Shown here in pieces: positions 8,693 through 16,763 of a stretch of 64,000 nt of DNA (within the stretch, counting starts at the first letter, position 1; every line of letters begins with the position of its first letter). The position numbers and the translations under genes are program-made. Origin of the DNA: Variovorax jilinensis (GTDB taxonomy: Bacteria; Pseudomonadota; Gammaproteobacteria; Burkholderiales; Burkholderiaceae_C). The stretch is taken from assembly GCF_030316885.1 (NCBI RefSeq), contig NZ_JASZYQ010000001.1:62001-126000 (forward strand), given 5' to 3'. The notes beneath the pieces are model-generated. The model did not search any database. It had not been told where the DNA came from and worked only from the letters and a program-made list of their open reading frames with translations.

Positions 8693-9130
8693 ATGCAACT
8701 TAACCCCAACGCCCCTCTGACCGCGGTTGCGACGGCAATTCCACTGCAGCCACCGCGAGCGGTCGCCACACAAGAGCCGCTGCCACTCATTCGTTCTGGT
8801 TTCGACGCACTGCCTGACAGTGCGTTCGTTCGGGTATCTCAACTCGTCCGGAGCCCAAAAAGGCCCAACGACCCTGTGCTCCTGCCATTCAGTGCCCCGA
8901 CGCTCTGGCGAAAAATTCAGGCGGGCACGTTTCCACCGGGGGTGAAAATCTCTTCAGGCGTCACTGCGTGGTCTGTGAAATCCATCCGGTCCTGGTTGGA
9001 TTCGCAGATTGCGAAGGCAACGACACAGACCCTACCCATCGAGGGCGCCATAAAAGCGCCGGAAATCTCACGGCCAAAGCGAAGAGTCGGCAAGCATTCA
9101 GACCTCCTGCAGATCGGAGGCCTCCTTTGA
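8693..9130 (+). CDS. AlpA-like phage regulatory protein / excisionase-type HTH protein
   Basis: 145 residues from ATG 8693. The central segment reads FVRVSQLV, then LPFSAPTLWRKIQAGTFPPG, then TAWSVKSIRSWLDSQ. This is the winged-helix pattern of AlpA/MerR-like excisionase regulators, in which a Trp-Arg recognition helix is followed by an entry into an SWLDSQ-type tail. In P4-like elements and PICI satellites such proteins switch on integrase or replication genes. It is the first gene of a tightly overlapping block with the primase-like genes. The long N-terminal extension (about 45 residues) is unusual for AlpA. Confidence 0.75.
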   Translation: MQLNPNAPLTAVATAIPLQPPRAVATQEPLPLIRSGFDALPDSAFVRVSQLVRSPKRPNDPVLLPFSAPTLWRKIQAGTFPPGVKISSGVTAWSVKSIRSWLDSQIAKATTQTLPIEGAIKAPEISRPKRRVGKHSDLLQIGGLL

Positions 9131-9549
9131 GTGCGATCGAGCGCATCCTTCCGCGCTTGGACAAAGTGCGCCAGCGCAGCAACCGCCAGTGGTCCGCGCG
9201 CTGCCCTGCCCATCAGGACCGCGGGCCATCGCTCTCCATCAAGGAACTGCCGGACGGCCGTATCCTGATGCACTGCTTTGGCGGCTGCGACGTTGCATCC
9301 GTAGTGGACGTCATCGGCTTGGAGCTTTCCGACCTGTTTCCGCCGTCGGGCACGGCGTTTGGCCCGGGAACGCGCTCTCGGTTGCTTCCCGCCGGGCAAG
9401 CGCTTCAGATTCTGGAGTTCGAGGCGCTTCTGATTGCCACCGTCGCAGGAAACATCGCGCAGGGAGGGGTGCTGACCGAAGATGATCACATGCGGCTTCT
9501 CGTCGCGACCGGACGCATTCTGGCCATTGCCCACGAGGTGCGCGCATGA
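9127..9549 (+). CDS. CHC2-type zinc-finger primase-like protein (short)
   Basis: Starts at TTG 9127, overlapping the stop of the previous gene, with GGAGG (9116-9120) at good spacing. The 140-residue protein contains CPAH near residue 26 and HCFGGC near residue 50, the zinc ligands of a CHC2 primase N-terminal domain. No TOPRIM catalytic domain follows, so this is only the DNA-binding part of a primase, probably working with the next gene. Such splitting is common in integrated elements. The stop overlaps the start of the DUF3987-like gene, which implies translational coupling. Confidence 0.75.
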   Translation: MSAIERILPRLDKVRQRSNRQWSARCPAHQDRGPSLSIKELPDGRILMHCFGGCDVASVVDVIGLELSDLFPPSGTAFGPGTRSRLLPAGQALQILEFEALLIATVAGNIAQGGVLTEDDHMRLLVATGRILAIAHEVRA

Positions 9550-11141
9550 ACCGCGAGGCCTACGAACGGCAGGCAGCCATCCTCGACGCTCACATGCCAC
9601 CTGTGCCCCGAGCCGACGACGATAACCATCGCAACGCACCAAGGCCAGATTTAGCAGCCCTCTACGGGTTGGTCGGAGACGTTGCCCGCGCAGGCAGTCA
9701 CTCCACTGAGGCTAACCCCTTCGCGATCGCGCTCAACTTCATCGCCTACATGTCCTGCGCAGTAGGCCGCGGACCGTATATGTCAGTGGCGAACACCTGC
9801 CATCACGCTCGACAGTTCACCTTGCACATCGGCCGATCCGGTCGTGGCCGCAAGGGAGATGCCGTCTCTTTGGTGGGCCGCATCGCCGAAGCCGTGAAGG
9901 AGGTCTCCGAGCACGGTGCGCCGAAAATCCATCGTGGTGGGCTTTCGACCCGAGAGGGTCTCGCCTTCCTGATCCACGATGGCTACAAGGATGGGAAAGA
10001 TGAGGTTCCTGCCGAGGAAGACAAACGATTGTGGGTGATCGAAAGTGAGTTCGCCAACGTGCTGCATCAAGGCAAGCGCGAGGGCAATACGTTGTCAGCA
10101 GCCCTGCGCGACCTTTGGGACGGCGTCTCCATCAAGCCGGCCACGAAAGCAAATCGCCTTTCCGCAACTGCCCCGCATGTCTGCCTGAGCGGCGCCGTGA
10201 CACCCAGTGAACTGCGCAGCCTCATGGCAGCGCGTGAACTCACTAACGGCTTCGCCAATCGCTTCTTGATGATCTGGGCCGAGCGCACCAAGATGCTTCC
10301 GTTTCCCACGCCAACATCGCAGGAGACCGTTGATGCCCTGGCGCGCCGTGTGGTCCAGGTGCTGGAGTTTTGCCGCGCGCGGGAATGGGTCAATCGCGAT
10401 CACATGTCCATGGAATTGACGCCGCCGGCGCGAGAGCGGTACGGCAAGCTCTATATGGGTGAGCTCAACGACACCAGTGCGGGTGAGCGCATCTCATCAT
10501 TGGTGGAGCGCCGTGCGCCGATGCTACTGCGCTTGGCCATGCTGTTCGCGCTGTGCGACCTGCAAAGCGCGGTAGACGTACCACACGTTCAGGCCGCTCT
10601 GGCGTGGGTGCGCTACTCGGTCGAATCTGTGAAGTTCGTATTCGCGAGCGCCACCGAAGAATCTGAGGCAGCGGAAGTCAACGATGCGGCGCAGAAGATC
10701 ATTGATTTTCTTCGCGTCAGAGGCCGGGCGACTCGAACCGAGCTGACCGTCGATTGCTTTCGACGCCACTCATCGAAGAGCCTGATCGATGCTGCGCTCG
10801 ACGCATTGTTGCTCGCGGCGCCGCCGCGCCTCGTGGTCACGGAAACCCCCCGCCCCAAAGGCTCGCCGGGTACCCCGACCAAGTCGTACCAGCTGACGGG
10901 CGCGAACTGTGCGAACTCAGCGAACAGTGACAATGGGCGAGGGAAATCGGACAATCGCCCCGATTCTGAGTTCAGCGAAGTGTGCGAACGCAGCTCGGGA
11001 CTCGTGGGCTCGGTTCGCACACTTCGCGAGCAGAACGAAACCCCGCAAGGCGTTGCCGGTCCTAACAGTTCGCGCACATCGCAGAGTTCGCATGGGTTCT
11101 CGGAGGCAGATGCCGGCGTGGCGCAGGAGGAGGAGCTGTGA
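9546..11141 (+). CDS. DUF3987-like replication protein (primase-helicase partner)
   Basis: 531 residues beginning MNREAYERQA, overlapping the preceding gene by four bases. The segment NPFAIALNFIAYMSCAVGRG followed by HIGRSGRGRKGDAVSLVGRI is typical of DUF3987-type proteins of phages and integrative elements, which accompany CHC2 primase fragments. The GRSGRGRKGD loop sits where a nucleotide-binding loop would be. The C-terminal ~100 residues are Ser/Asn/Glu-rich and probably disordered. With the upstream gene it would form the replication module of the element. Helicase activity is inferred, not shown. Confidence 0.75.
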   Translation: MNREAYERQAAILDAHMPPVPRADDDNHRNAPRPDLAALYGLVGDVARAGSHSTEANPFAIALNFIAYMSCAVGRGPYMSVANTCHHARQFTLHIGRSGRGRKGDAVSLVGRIAEAVKEVSEHGAPKIHRGGLSTREGLAFLIHDGYKDGKDEVPAEEDKRLWVIESEFANVLHQGKREGNTLSAALRDLWDGVSIKPATKANRLSATAPHVCLSGAVTPSELRSLMAARELTNGFANRFLMIWAERTKMLPFPTPTSQETVDALARRVVQVLEFCRAREWVNRDHMSMELTPPARERYGKLYMGELNDTSAGERISSLVERRAPMLLRLAMLFALCDLQSAVDVPHVQAALAWVRYSVESVKFVFASATEESEAAEVNDAAQKIIDFLRVRGRATRTELTVDCFRRHSSKSLIDAALDALLLAAPPRLVVTETPRPKGSPGTPTKSYQLTGANCANSANSDNGRGKSDNRPDSEFSEVCERSSGLVGSVRTLREQNETPQGVAGPNSSRTSQSSHGFSEADAGVAQEEEL

Positions 11142-11500
11142 TGCCACCGCAAGCGATCCTGGCCGCGCTTTGGGCAGACGGGATTTCTGTGCGACTTGCG
11201 CCGGACGGCGCAACCCTCAAAGTGCCTGCCGGCCGCTTAACACCCGGCCAGCGCGCGATGCTGGTGGCCAGCAAGCCCGAGATCATTGGGTTCCTCAAGG
11301 ACGCGCATGACAGCACCCAGACATTGATCGAGGTTGCAATGCGAGTATGTGATCGCTATGGCGACGGAAAAGCCGCACGAGAGGACATGGTGCGTGACTG
11401 CACTGGGACGCCCCCCCACCTGCGAGCTGACTTGATCGACTACCTGAAGAGCGCGGGGCCTGATCGGCAGGAGCAAGGCGTACGGCGTGACGCCGGATGA
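11141..11500 (+). CDS. Small protein with TubC-like N-terminal segment
   Basis: 119 residues. ATG 11141 overlaps the preceding stop (TGATG) with AGGAGG upstream, so it is coupled to the DUF3987 gene. The first ~55 residues (ILAALWADGISVRLAPDGAT, then RLTPGQRAMLVASKPEIIGF) resemble the TubC docking-like fold that often occurs at the ends of primase and replication genes in mobile elements. The C-terminal half has no recognised motif. A protein-interaction role in the replication complex is plausible. Confidence 0.65.
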   Translation: MPPQAILAALWADGISVRLAPDGATLKVPAGRLTPGQRAMLVASKPEIIGFLKDAHDSTQTLIEVAMRVCDRYGDGKAAREDMVRDCTGTPPHLRADLIDYLKSAGPDRQEQGVRRDAG

Positions 11501-11723
11501 CAGATTCCGGTGACCTGCGTTCTTGATAGCTTCAGGAGCCAGCAGGTGTTTGGCGCGCACATGCACCCCAAGAAGAGCTGATGCGATTCCGGCGTGTGAG
11601 GCACATGGGGGGTCAGTTCCTGATGTCGCTTGACACGGCGAGCTCGCTGCGTCGTCTGGACGGGCCCGACGCTGTCTTTCGTGCCTGAGCCGGAACAACC
11701 GTAGCAAAGAACGTAGCCACTTG

Positions 11724-11756
11724 GCAAACGGGTAGCAAACGGGTAGCAAACGGGTA
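11724..11756. repeat. Three tandem 11-bp repeats (iteron-like)
   Basis: GCAAACGGGTA is repeated three times without gaps at 11724, 11735 and 11746, and the array continues into the dyad GCAATTGC. An 11-bp period matches one helical turn, as in iterons that bind replication initiators. Only three perfect copies, so the function is uncertain. Confidence 0.6.
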
Positions 11757-11851
11757 GCAATTGCTAGCGTAGCACTTGATCGCACCCTACAAGCGCAAGC
11801 GGGTATCGCCGCATCGTCTTCCGCAGCGTGCGGAGTGCAGCCTCCCTTTCC

Positions 11852-11870
11852 AACCCCGTGTAGGGTTTTG
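11852..11870. repeat. 19-bp hairpin repeat, copy 2
   Basis: AACCCCGTGTAGGGTTTTG differs from the copy at 8570-8588 at a single position and has the same orientation. The two copies bracket the AlpA-like, primase-like and DUF3987 genes, about 3.3 kb apart. Confidence 0.6.
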
Positions 11871-12006
11871 AGGTGGCAGGAAGTTCGGGGACCATCGAGC
11901 CTATGAAGCATCACACCCTACCTGACGTCCTCCTCGATACGGCAGACGCAGCCCTCGCTCTAGGTGCCGCTCGCACTGATCTGCGCCCCGTCGCAGATCT
12001 CCCGTA

Positions 12007-12633
12007 GTGGCCCGCCGCTCCGATATTGACTGGGACGCCATCGAGCGCGAATACCGTCTTGGCCAGAAATCCAACAAACAACTAGCCACCGAGCACGGCG
12101 TGCAGCCGTCTTCCATCGGTCGCCGGGCTGAGAGGCACGGGTGGATCCAAGACAAGGCCGGTGAGGTTCGTTCCCGTGCTGCCAACATACTCGTACAGGC
12201 CGCGGCGGCCGATGTCCCCGGTAATGCAACTCCGAATGCAAACTCCAATGCAACCCCTACAGAGCAGCAAATCAAAGTTGCAGCACGTGTGGCCGCTGAC
12301 GTGGTGCTCGGGCACCGCAGGGGCTTGACCAAGCTTTCTCGCTTGCGCGACTCCATGCTCGATGAGATCGAGGCGCAGACTGTCGCAATTGACATGCTCG
12401 CCCGGATCGTCGAGGTGACGCGCGAGCCAGACCAGAATGGCATAGACAAGCGCAATGACCTGCTCCAGCGCGTCATCAGCCTGCCCAGCCGAGTTGAATC
12501 TCTCAAGAAGCTCACCGAGGTCGACGAAAAAATCCGTAGGGGCGAGCGCGAAGCCTTCGGCATCACTGCTGACGAGGGCGCTTCAATAGAGAAGGCCCGT
12601 GTCGTGTGGATGCCGAAGAAGGACGCCGATTGA
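12007..12633 (+). CDS. Phage terminase small-subunit-like DNA-binding protein
   Basis: 208 residues from GTG 12007 (ARRSDIDWDAIEREYRLGQK). The N-terminal 45 residues form a helix-turn-helix of the pattern found in small terminase subunits (SNKQLATEHGVQPSSIGRRA). A Gln/Asn-rich linker follows, then a long helical region ending VESLKKLTEVDEKIRRGERE. Small terminases recognise packaging sites. Satellites often keep only this gene to redirect helper-phage packaging. No large terminase or capsid gene is nearby. The next 230 nt hold a short reading stretch (12639-12860) without recognisable product. Confidence 0.7.
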   Translation: MARRSDIDWDAIEREYRLGQKSNKQLATEHGVQPSSIGRRAERHGWIQDKAGEVRSRAANILVQAAAADVPGNATPNANSNATPTEQQIKVAARVAADVVLGHRRGLTKLSRLRDSMLDEIEAQTVAIDMLARIVEVTREPDQNGIDKRNDLLQRVISLPSRVESLKKLTEVDEKIRRGEREAFGITADEGASIEKARVVWMPKKDAD

Positions 12634-12862
12634 GCTGACAAACCGGTGTACCCGAGGGCCTGAGCGAAGACGCCAGCAACGGGTCGCTTTCCAGCGTTGC
12701 ACGCCGAGCCCGAGAATTGGAACTCGAGTTTGGCGAATCACTACCGCCAGCACCGTGGCACGCAACCCACAGCCCGCTGTGCATTATTGCCCAATGGCTG
12801 TGCCGTTCGATGTGGAGCGAAGTGTTCTCCGGGCAGAATTGCCTGAACTACAAGAATCGCCG

Positions 12863-13726
12863 ATGGCCCGCCGCAAGAAATCCAGCCCTGCTGAAGACGT
12901 TATCGACATGGTTGCGCTGCTCCCTTGGTACGTGGGCGTTGTCTTGGCGATCGTCGGTTACCTTGTGCTTCATCGCATGGCGGCGGCGCCATTGGTCGCA
13001 CTCAAGCCTGGTGACGTAAGCGGTGCGATGTTCGGAGCCGTGTGGCGCGGCCTTGCTTCTGCAGGGCAGTACATCGTGCCGCTCTTCTGCCTCTTGGGTG
13101 CTGTGATTTCCGCCTGGCGGCGCCGCACACGTCGATCGTTGATTGACTGCGCGACGCGTTCCGCGGCCCCAGACGTCCTAGACGGAATGAGTTGGCGCGA
13201 ATTCGAGATGCTCGTGGGCGAGGGTTTCCGCCTGCAGGGCTACAGCGTCGCAGAGAACTTCAAGCCGGGCCCCGACGACGGTATCGATCTGGTCCTTCGT
13301 AGGAACGGCGAACAGTACCTTGTGCAATGCAAGCAATGGCGCGCCTTCAAAGTCGGCGTATCAGTGGTGCGAGAGCTATATGGAGTCATGGCGGCCAAGG
13401 GGGCCGCTGGCGGCTTTGTTGTTACCTCAGGTCGATTCACATCCGAGGCCGAAGAGTTCGCCAGCGGGCGCAACGTTCGCCTGGTCGATGGTCCGCAGCT
13501 ACAGCGGTTGCTTAAGCAGGCCAATGGTGATGCCGGCGCTAACTCTACGACTGAGGGCAATGCAGGACGAGTCACCGCCTCGGCACCGAAAGCGGCGGAG
13601 GTATCCGCTCCGAACTGCCCGAGGTGCGCGCAGGCAATGGTCCGTCGTAGAGCAAGAAAGGGTGCCAGCGCGGGCCAGGAATTTTGGGGCTGCTCGGACT
13701 ACCCGCGCTGTCGCGGAACCGCTTGA
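12863..13726 (+). CDS. Mrr-type restriction endonuclease with membrane anchor and zinc ribbon
   Basis: 287 residues from ATG 12863 (MARRKKSSPAEDVID). Two hydrophobic segments (about residues 17-37 and 66-85) suggest membrane attachment. The Mrr_cat domain follows: WREFEMLVGEGFRLQGYSV, then DDGIDLVLRRNG and EQYLVQCKQW, giving the catalytic set Glu119, Asp142 and Gln155-x-Lys157. The C-terminus is a topoisomerase-type zinc finger (CPRC near 252; CSDYPRC near 277). Mrr proteins cut modified or foreign DNA. The next gene starts 2 nt after the stop, so the two are probably co-translated. Confidence 0.85.
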   Translation: MARRKKSSPAEDVIDMVALLPWYVGVVLAIVGYLVLHRMAAAPLVALKPGDVSGAMFGAVWRGLASAGQYIVPLFCLLGAVISAWRRRTRRSLIDCATRSAAPDVLDGMSWREFEMLVGEGFRLQGYSVAENFKPGPDDGIDLVLRRNGEQYLVQCKQWRAFKVGVSVVRELYGVMAAKGAAGGFVVTSGRFTSEAEEFASGRNVRLVDGPQLQRLLKQANGDAGANSTTEGNAGRVTASAPKAAEVSAPNCPRCAQAMVRRRARKGASAGQEFWGCSDYPRCRGTA

Positions 13727-13728
13727 GC

Positions 13729-14463
13729 ATGGTGACCAGCGTCCACTTGCTCGTTGATCTAGAGAACGTTCAGCCATCCCCAAAGGAAGTGGAGGCGTGG
13801 ATTGGTGACGCGGGACAGGCATGGGTCTTTTACGGCCCGCACCAACTCAAACGCAAGGCGGTTTTTGAGCTCGACAGCCCCCGATCGACGCTTATTCCGA
13901 TCTCGCGCACTGGCTCGAACTCGCTGGATTTTCATCTGGTGTTCTACCTCGGCTACCTAGCAGCCAAACATCCCCAGTGCCGGTTTGTGGTTCTGGCGAA
14001 GGACACTGGCTACGATCCCCCAATCGCGCATGCACGAACGCTCGCCTTTTCCGTCGAGCGCATGAACTCGCTCCCGATTGGGGCACCGACATCCAGCACA
14101 CCATCGAAGAGACCTCCGTCTGTACCGGTCACGAATGGCAAGGCTGAAGGAGCGCCCAAGAAGGTGGCAGCAGACGCCAAGTCCCCCAAAGGTCAGGAAG
14201 CTCCGGCGGCGGCCAAGGCAATGCCCGCGGGGCAGAAGAAGTCTGGGGAGAAGCTGCCCATTGCGATATATAGAGACTTGCTGAAGGAGTTCAAGGCTTC
14301 AAACCGCCCCGGGAGCCTGTCCGCCTTGAAGCGTCACATTCAAACGAAGTTCGGGCCCGCCCCGGCGCCACAGAAGGTACAGCGGCTCATCGAGCGCCTG
14401 CTAACGAGCGACGTGATTTACTTCGCCGATAGCAAGCTGTGCTACGGGCCTCCGAAAGTGTGA
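13729..14463 (+). CDS. PIN/NYN-like domain protein with C-terminal HTH-like domain
   Basis: 244 residues from ATG 13729, two bases after the Mrr-like gene. The N-terminal ~115 residues (HLLVDLENVQPSPKEVEAWI, then RTGSNSLDFHLVFYLGYLA and VVLAKDTGYDP) match the Asp-rich pattern of PIN/NYN-fold ribonucleases: D-x-E-N, D in SLDFH, and the final acidic K-D-x-G-Y-D. A Lys/Ala/Pro-rich linker (about 120-165) leads to a C-terminal domain of about 75 residues resembling an OST-HTH/winged helix. Likely an RNA-directed nuclease coupled to the DNA nuclease upstream. Function inferred from motifs. Confidence 0.7.
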   Translation: MVTSVHLLVDLENVQPSPKEVEAWIGDAGQAWVFYGPHQLKRKAVFELDSPRSTLIPISRTGSNSLDFHLVFYLGYLAAKHPQCRFVVLAKDTGYDPPIAHARTLAFSVERMNSLPIGAPTSSTPSKRPPSVPVTNGKAEGAPKKVAADAKSPKGQEAPAAAKAMPAGQKKSGEKLPIAIYRDLLKEFKASNRPGSLSALKRHIQTKFGPAPAPQKVQRLIERLLTSDVIYFADSKLCYGPPKV

Positions 14464-14605
14464 TGCCAACTGGCGCCAACCATGCCGGTTCGGCTGGGCG
14501 GAATCATTCTTTTTGCCTCGAGCCAGCCCAACTCGCCGATCGAGGGACGCGGCGTTCGCCGGAGTTACTGAACAAGCTCTGAACGACGAGTCGATGGCGG
14601 CCTGC

Positions 14606-15793
14606 CTACCCCTCGACCAAGCGCCTCACTCGGGGCCGCAGTTCGTTGACGAAGGCGTTGACGCCGTCGAGCACCCAGTTCTTGCACTCGGCCTCTGACG
14701 CGAAGCTGTCGACCTGCCGGACGACACGCAAGGACTTGCGGTGATCGAACCGGGTACCGTCTGGCAGGTTCGGCACGATTTGGGCCATCTCTTCGTCGAG
14801 CGCGCGCAGCACCTCGCCCAAGGGCTCCTCCCGCCCGCTCAGCATGACTCCGACAACAGGCTTGCCGCCTTCGGATGCCCGGTAGGCCGTGACCCATGTG
14901 TTCGGCCAGGGCAGCGGCGTGCGCACGTTGTGTGGCCAGTAGTAGCGAAGTGCGGGTTGGTCGGGATGGCTGAGGCCTTTGTCCAGAATGCCCTGCCACC
15001 AGCCAAGGGAGCTCGCGTGCGCCTTGCTCGCGGCGTTGGGCTCACCGGTAGGTTCCTCATCCGCCATGTCCGCACCCTGGATGGTGACCGCCGTCCCATC
15101 GGCCCTTTCCACCATGACGACGGTGCGCTCAATAAGCTTGGTTTTGGCCAGGACGCGCGGTTGCAGGACGACAGACTTGTCGGGCAACCGGTACATCGCG
15201 ACTTCGAACATACCAAACGCGAATGCCGCCGCGGCGTTGCGGTTAATCAGGGCGCCGATTGCCTCGACGTCCTCGCGGATGCCGTCGCCGGCGATCAAGA
15301 GCATGAAGCGTCCCTGACGCAACGCCCGGGTGGTCGCATCGTGGAAGTCCGACTCGGACAGGTCCGATTGGCGTTCCTTCACCAGCTCGTATAGCGTGTT
15401 GCCCGTCTTGCCCAAGCGCGCATTGACTTGCGCCTCCAACTGCGAGTACGACCAGCTGGACAGGTGCTTCGCGTAATCAAGGATCTGCGCGACGACCTTG
15501 CGGCGGGCCTCGGGATTGAGCCAGAGCTTGCATTCCACCAGGGTCAGGCGTCCCTCCCGATTGATGAAGACGTTGTCGATCCGGCCGGACGGTGTGCCAA
15601 GCTCCGTGCAGACCGGGATGAGCGGGCCGTAGGCCGGGTCGATCTCATCGATGGGGATCACTTCGGGGTTGCCCTGCAAGCTGTCGCGAAGCCACGCTTC
15701 ATTGAAGCCAGCGGTGTCGCCGAGTGCCAGCTTGGGCCAGCGCTCCAGCGTCTTCGTGTCAGCGTTGATGTGCAAGAGGTGCTCTTTTTTCAT
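14606..15793 (-). CDS. PD-(D/E)XK nuclease-like protein, unknown family
   Basis: 395 residues. Near the N-terminus GRIDNVFINREGRLTLVECK supplies Asp73, Glu87 and Lys89, the metal-binding and catalytic pattern of the PD-(D/E)XK fold as in NucS/RecB-like nucleases. The rest is soluble with a Trp-rich region (LGWWQGILDKG, RYYWPHNVRTPLPWPNTW) of unknown role. Transcribed alone and convergent with the Mrr-PIN pair (142-nt gap). Possibly a single-gene defence nuclease given its surroundings; no partner methylase is adjacent. Confidence 0.65.
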   Translation of the reverse strand: MKKEHLLHINADTKTLERWPKLALGDTAGFNEAWLRDSLQGNPEVIPIDEIDPAYGPLIPVCTELGTPSGRIDNVFINREGRLTLVECKLWLNPEARRKVVAQILDYAKHLSSWSYSQLEAQVNARLGKTGNTLYELVKERQSDLSESDFHDATTRALRQGRFMLLIAGDGIREDVEAIGALINRNAAAAFAFGMFEVAMYRLPDKSVVLQPRVLAKTKLIERTVVMVERADGTAVTIQGADMADEEPTGEPNAASKAHASSLGWWQGILDKGLSHPDQPALRYYWPHNVRTPLPWPNTWVTAYRASEGGKPVVGVMLSGREEPLGEVLRALDEEMAQIVPNLPDGTRFDHRKSLRVVRQVDSFASEAECKNWVLDGVNAFVNELRPRVRRLVEG

Positions 15794-16115
15794 GCAGTCC
15801 TTATGGTTGGGCTTGGTGGAAATCTACCAACCCGTGCTAACCGCCGGCGCACCGTTTTGAGCGGACTTGCCCACGGCATCTCGGTCCCCGTCATCGCGCT
15901 GTCGCGTTCTGAATCGGATCGGCTGTACGCCTGCCATCCGACGAGACACAAGAGCACGAGCACGACGAGCTCACAGGGATGTGAAAGGCCGGAATGTATC
16001 AGGGCGTATCGCGCGGACGCCGAGCATCGAGGGGTGCGTCCAACTGAGGTACACCCATATAAGACATGGTGGGCGATGCGCCGTTGTGTCTATCTAGGAT
16101 CATTTCTGGAATTGT
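15794..16115. other. Intergenic stretch between the nuclease and resolvase genes
   Basis: The 382-nt gap between the divergent nuclease (15793) and resolvase (16176) genes shows no credible coding sequence. Its last part carries the resolvase promoter described separately. Resolution (res) subsites might be expected here but none can be defined by eye. Confidence 0.4.
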
Positions 16116-16144
16116 TTGACATATTCCACAATGCCTCTTAGAGT
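16116..16144 (+). promoter_or_regulatory. Sigma-70-type promoter of the resolvase gene
   Basis: TTGACA (16116-16121), a 17-bp spacer and TAGAGT (16139-16144) form a good housekeeping promoter about 30 bp before the ATG at 16176. The perfect -35 and ideal spacing stand out in this GC-rich genome. Confidence 0.65.
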
Positions 16145-16175
16145 TCAACTGTACAAAGCACGGAATTGCCCTCCC

Positions 16176-16763
16176 ATGAACTCACAGCGCCAGACCGCCG
16201 CAAGGCACACCGGAAAAAGCATCGGCTACGTTCGGGTCTCCAGCGTGAGTCAGAACGACGCCCGGCAACTGGATGGCGTTGAGCTGGACAAGACCTTCAC
16301 GGACAAGGCGAGCGGCAAAGACACCCAGCGGCCACAACTTCAGGCGATGCTCGACTACGTACGCGAAGGCGACCACCTGTTCGTGCACAGCATGGACCGC
16401 CTCTCACGGTCCTTGAAGGACTTGCAGGACGGGGTGGAAGCACTGACCGACAAGGGGGTGTCAGTGACCTTCATGAAGGAACGTCTCACCTTCGCCAAGG
16501 ACGACAGCGACCCGATGTCGATGCTGATGCTCCAGTTGCTCGGCGCCATCGGTCAGTTCGAGCGGTCGCTGATCAAAGAGCGCCAGCGCGAAGGGATTGC
16601 GATCGCCAAGGCTCGAGGGGTCTACAAGGGGCGCAAGCCAGTGCTAGACGCTGACGCCGCCAGGACGCTCCGGGAGATGGCTGCGCGGGGCGTTCCGAAG
16701 GTGGACATCGCGCAGACACTCGGCATTTCCCGGGCCAGCGTGTATGAGTATTTGAAGGCATGA
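16176..16763 (+). CDS. Serine recombinase, resolvase/invertase family
   Basis: 195-residue small serine recombinase. The catalytic segment IGYVRVSSVSQNDARQLDGV holds the nucleophile Ser in YVRVSS. The region LFVHSMDRLSRSLKDLQDGV has the conserved D-R-L-S-R motif, then IGQFERSLIKERQREGI, and a C-terminal HTH (VPKVDIAQTLGISRASVYEY). Length and motifs match Tn3-type resolvases and plasmid multimer resolvases. No transposase or inverted repeats are visible, so it may be a remnant of a transposon or an accessory recombinase of the island. ATG 16176 chosen because the upstream ORF start would overlap the promoter. Confidence 0.9.
   Translation: MNSQRQTAARHTGKSIGYVRVSSVSQNDARQLDGVELDKTFTDKASGKDTQRPQLQAMLDYVREGDHLFVHSMDRLSRSLKDLQDGVEALTDKGVSVTFMKERLTFAKDDSDPMSMLMLQLLGAIGQFERSLIKERQREGIAIAKARGVYKGRKPVLDADAARTLREMAARGVPKVDIAQTLGISRASVYEYLKA

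Larger units (their letters stand above)
11501..12006. other. 506-nt gene-free stretch with tandem and hairpin repeats
   Basis: No convincing coding sequence on either strand. It holds three tandem copies of GCAAACGGGTA (11724-11756) followed by related AGCAATTGCTAGCG, and the second copy of the 19-bp hairpin repeat (11852-11870). Position after the replication genes and repeat content make it a candidate replication origin or regulatory region of the element. Confidence 0.5.

Noticed and set aside
11724-11756. Tandem repeats as a CRISPR array
   Set aside because: Units are 11 bp with no spacers, and no cas genes are present in the window.
11237-11914. Minus-strand frame of 225 codons in the repeat-rich gap
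   Set aside because: Antisense to the end of the TubC-like gene and crosses the tandem repeats; no recognisable protein features.
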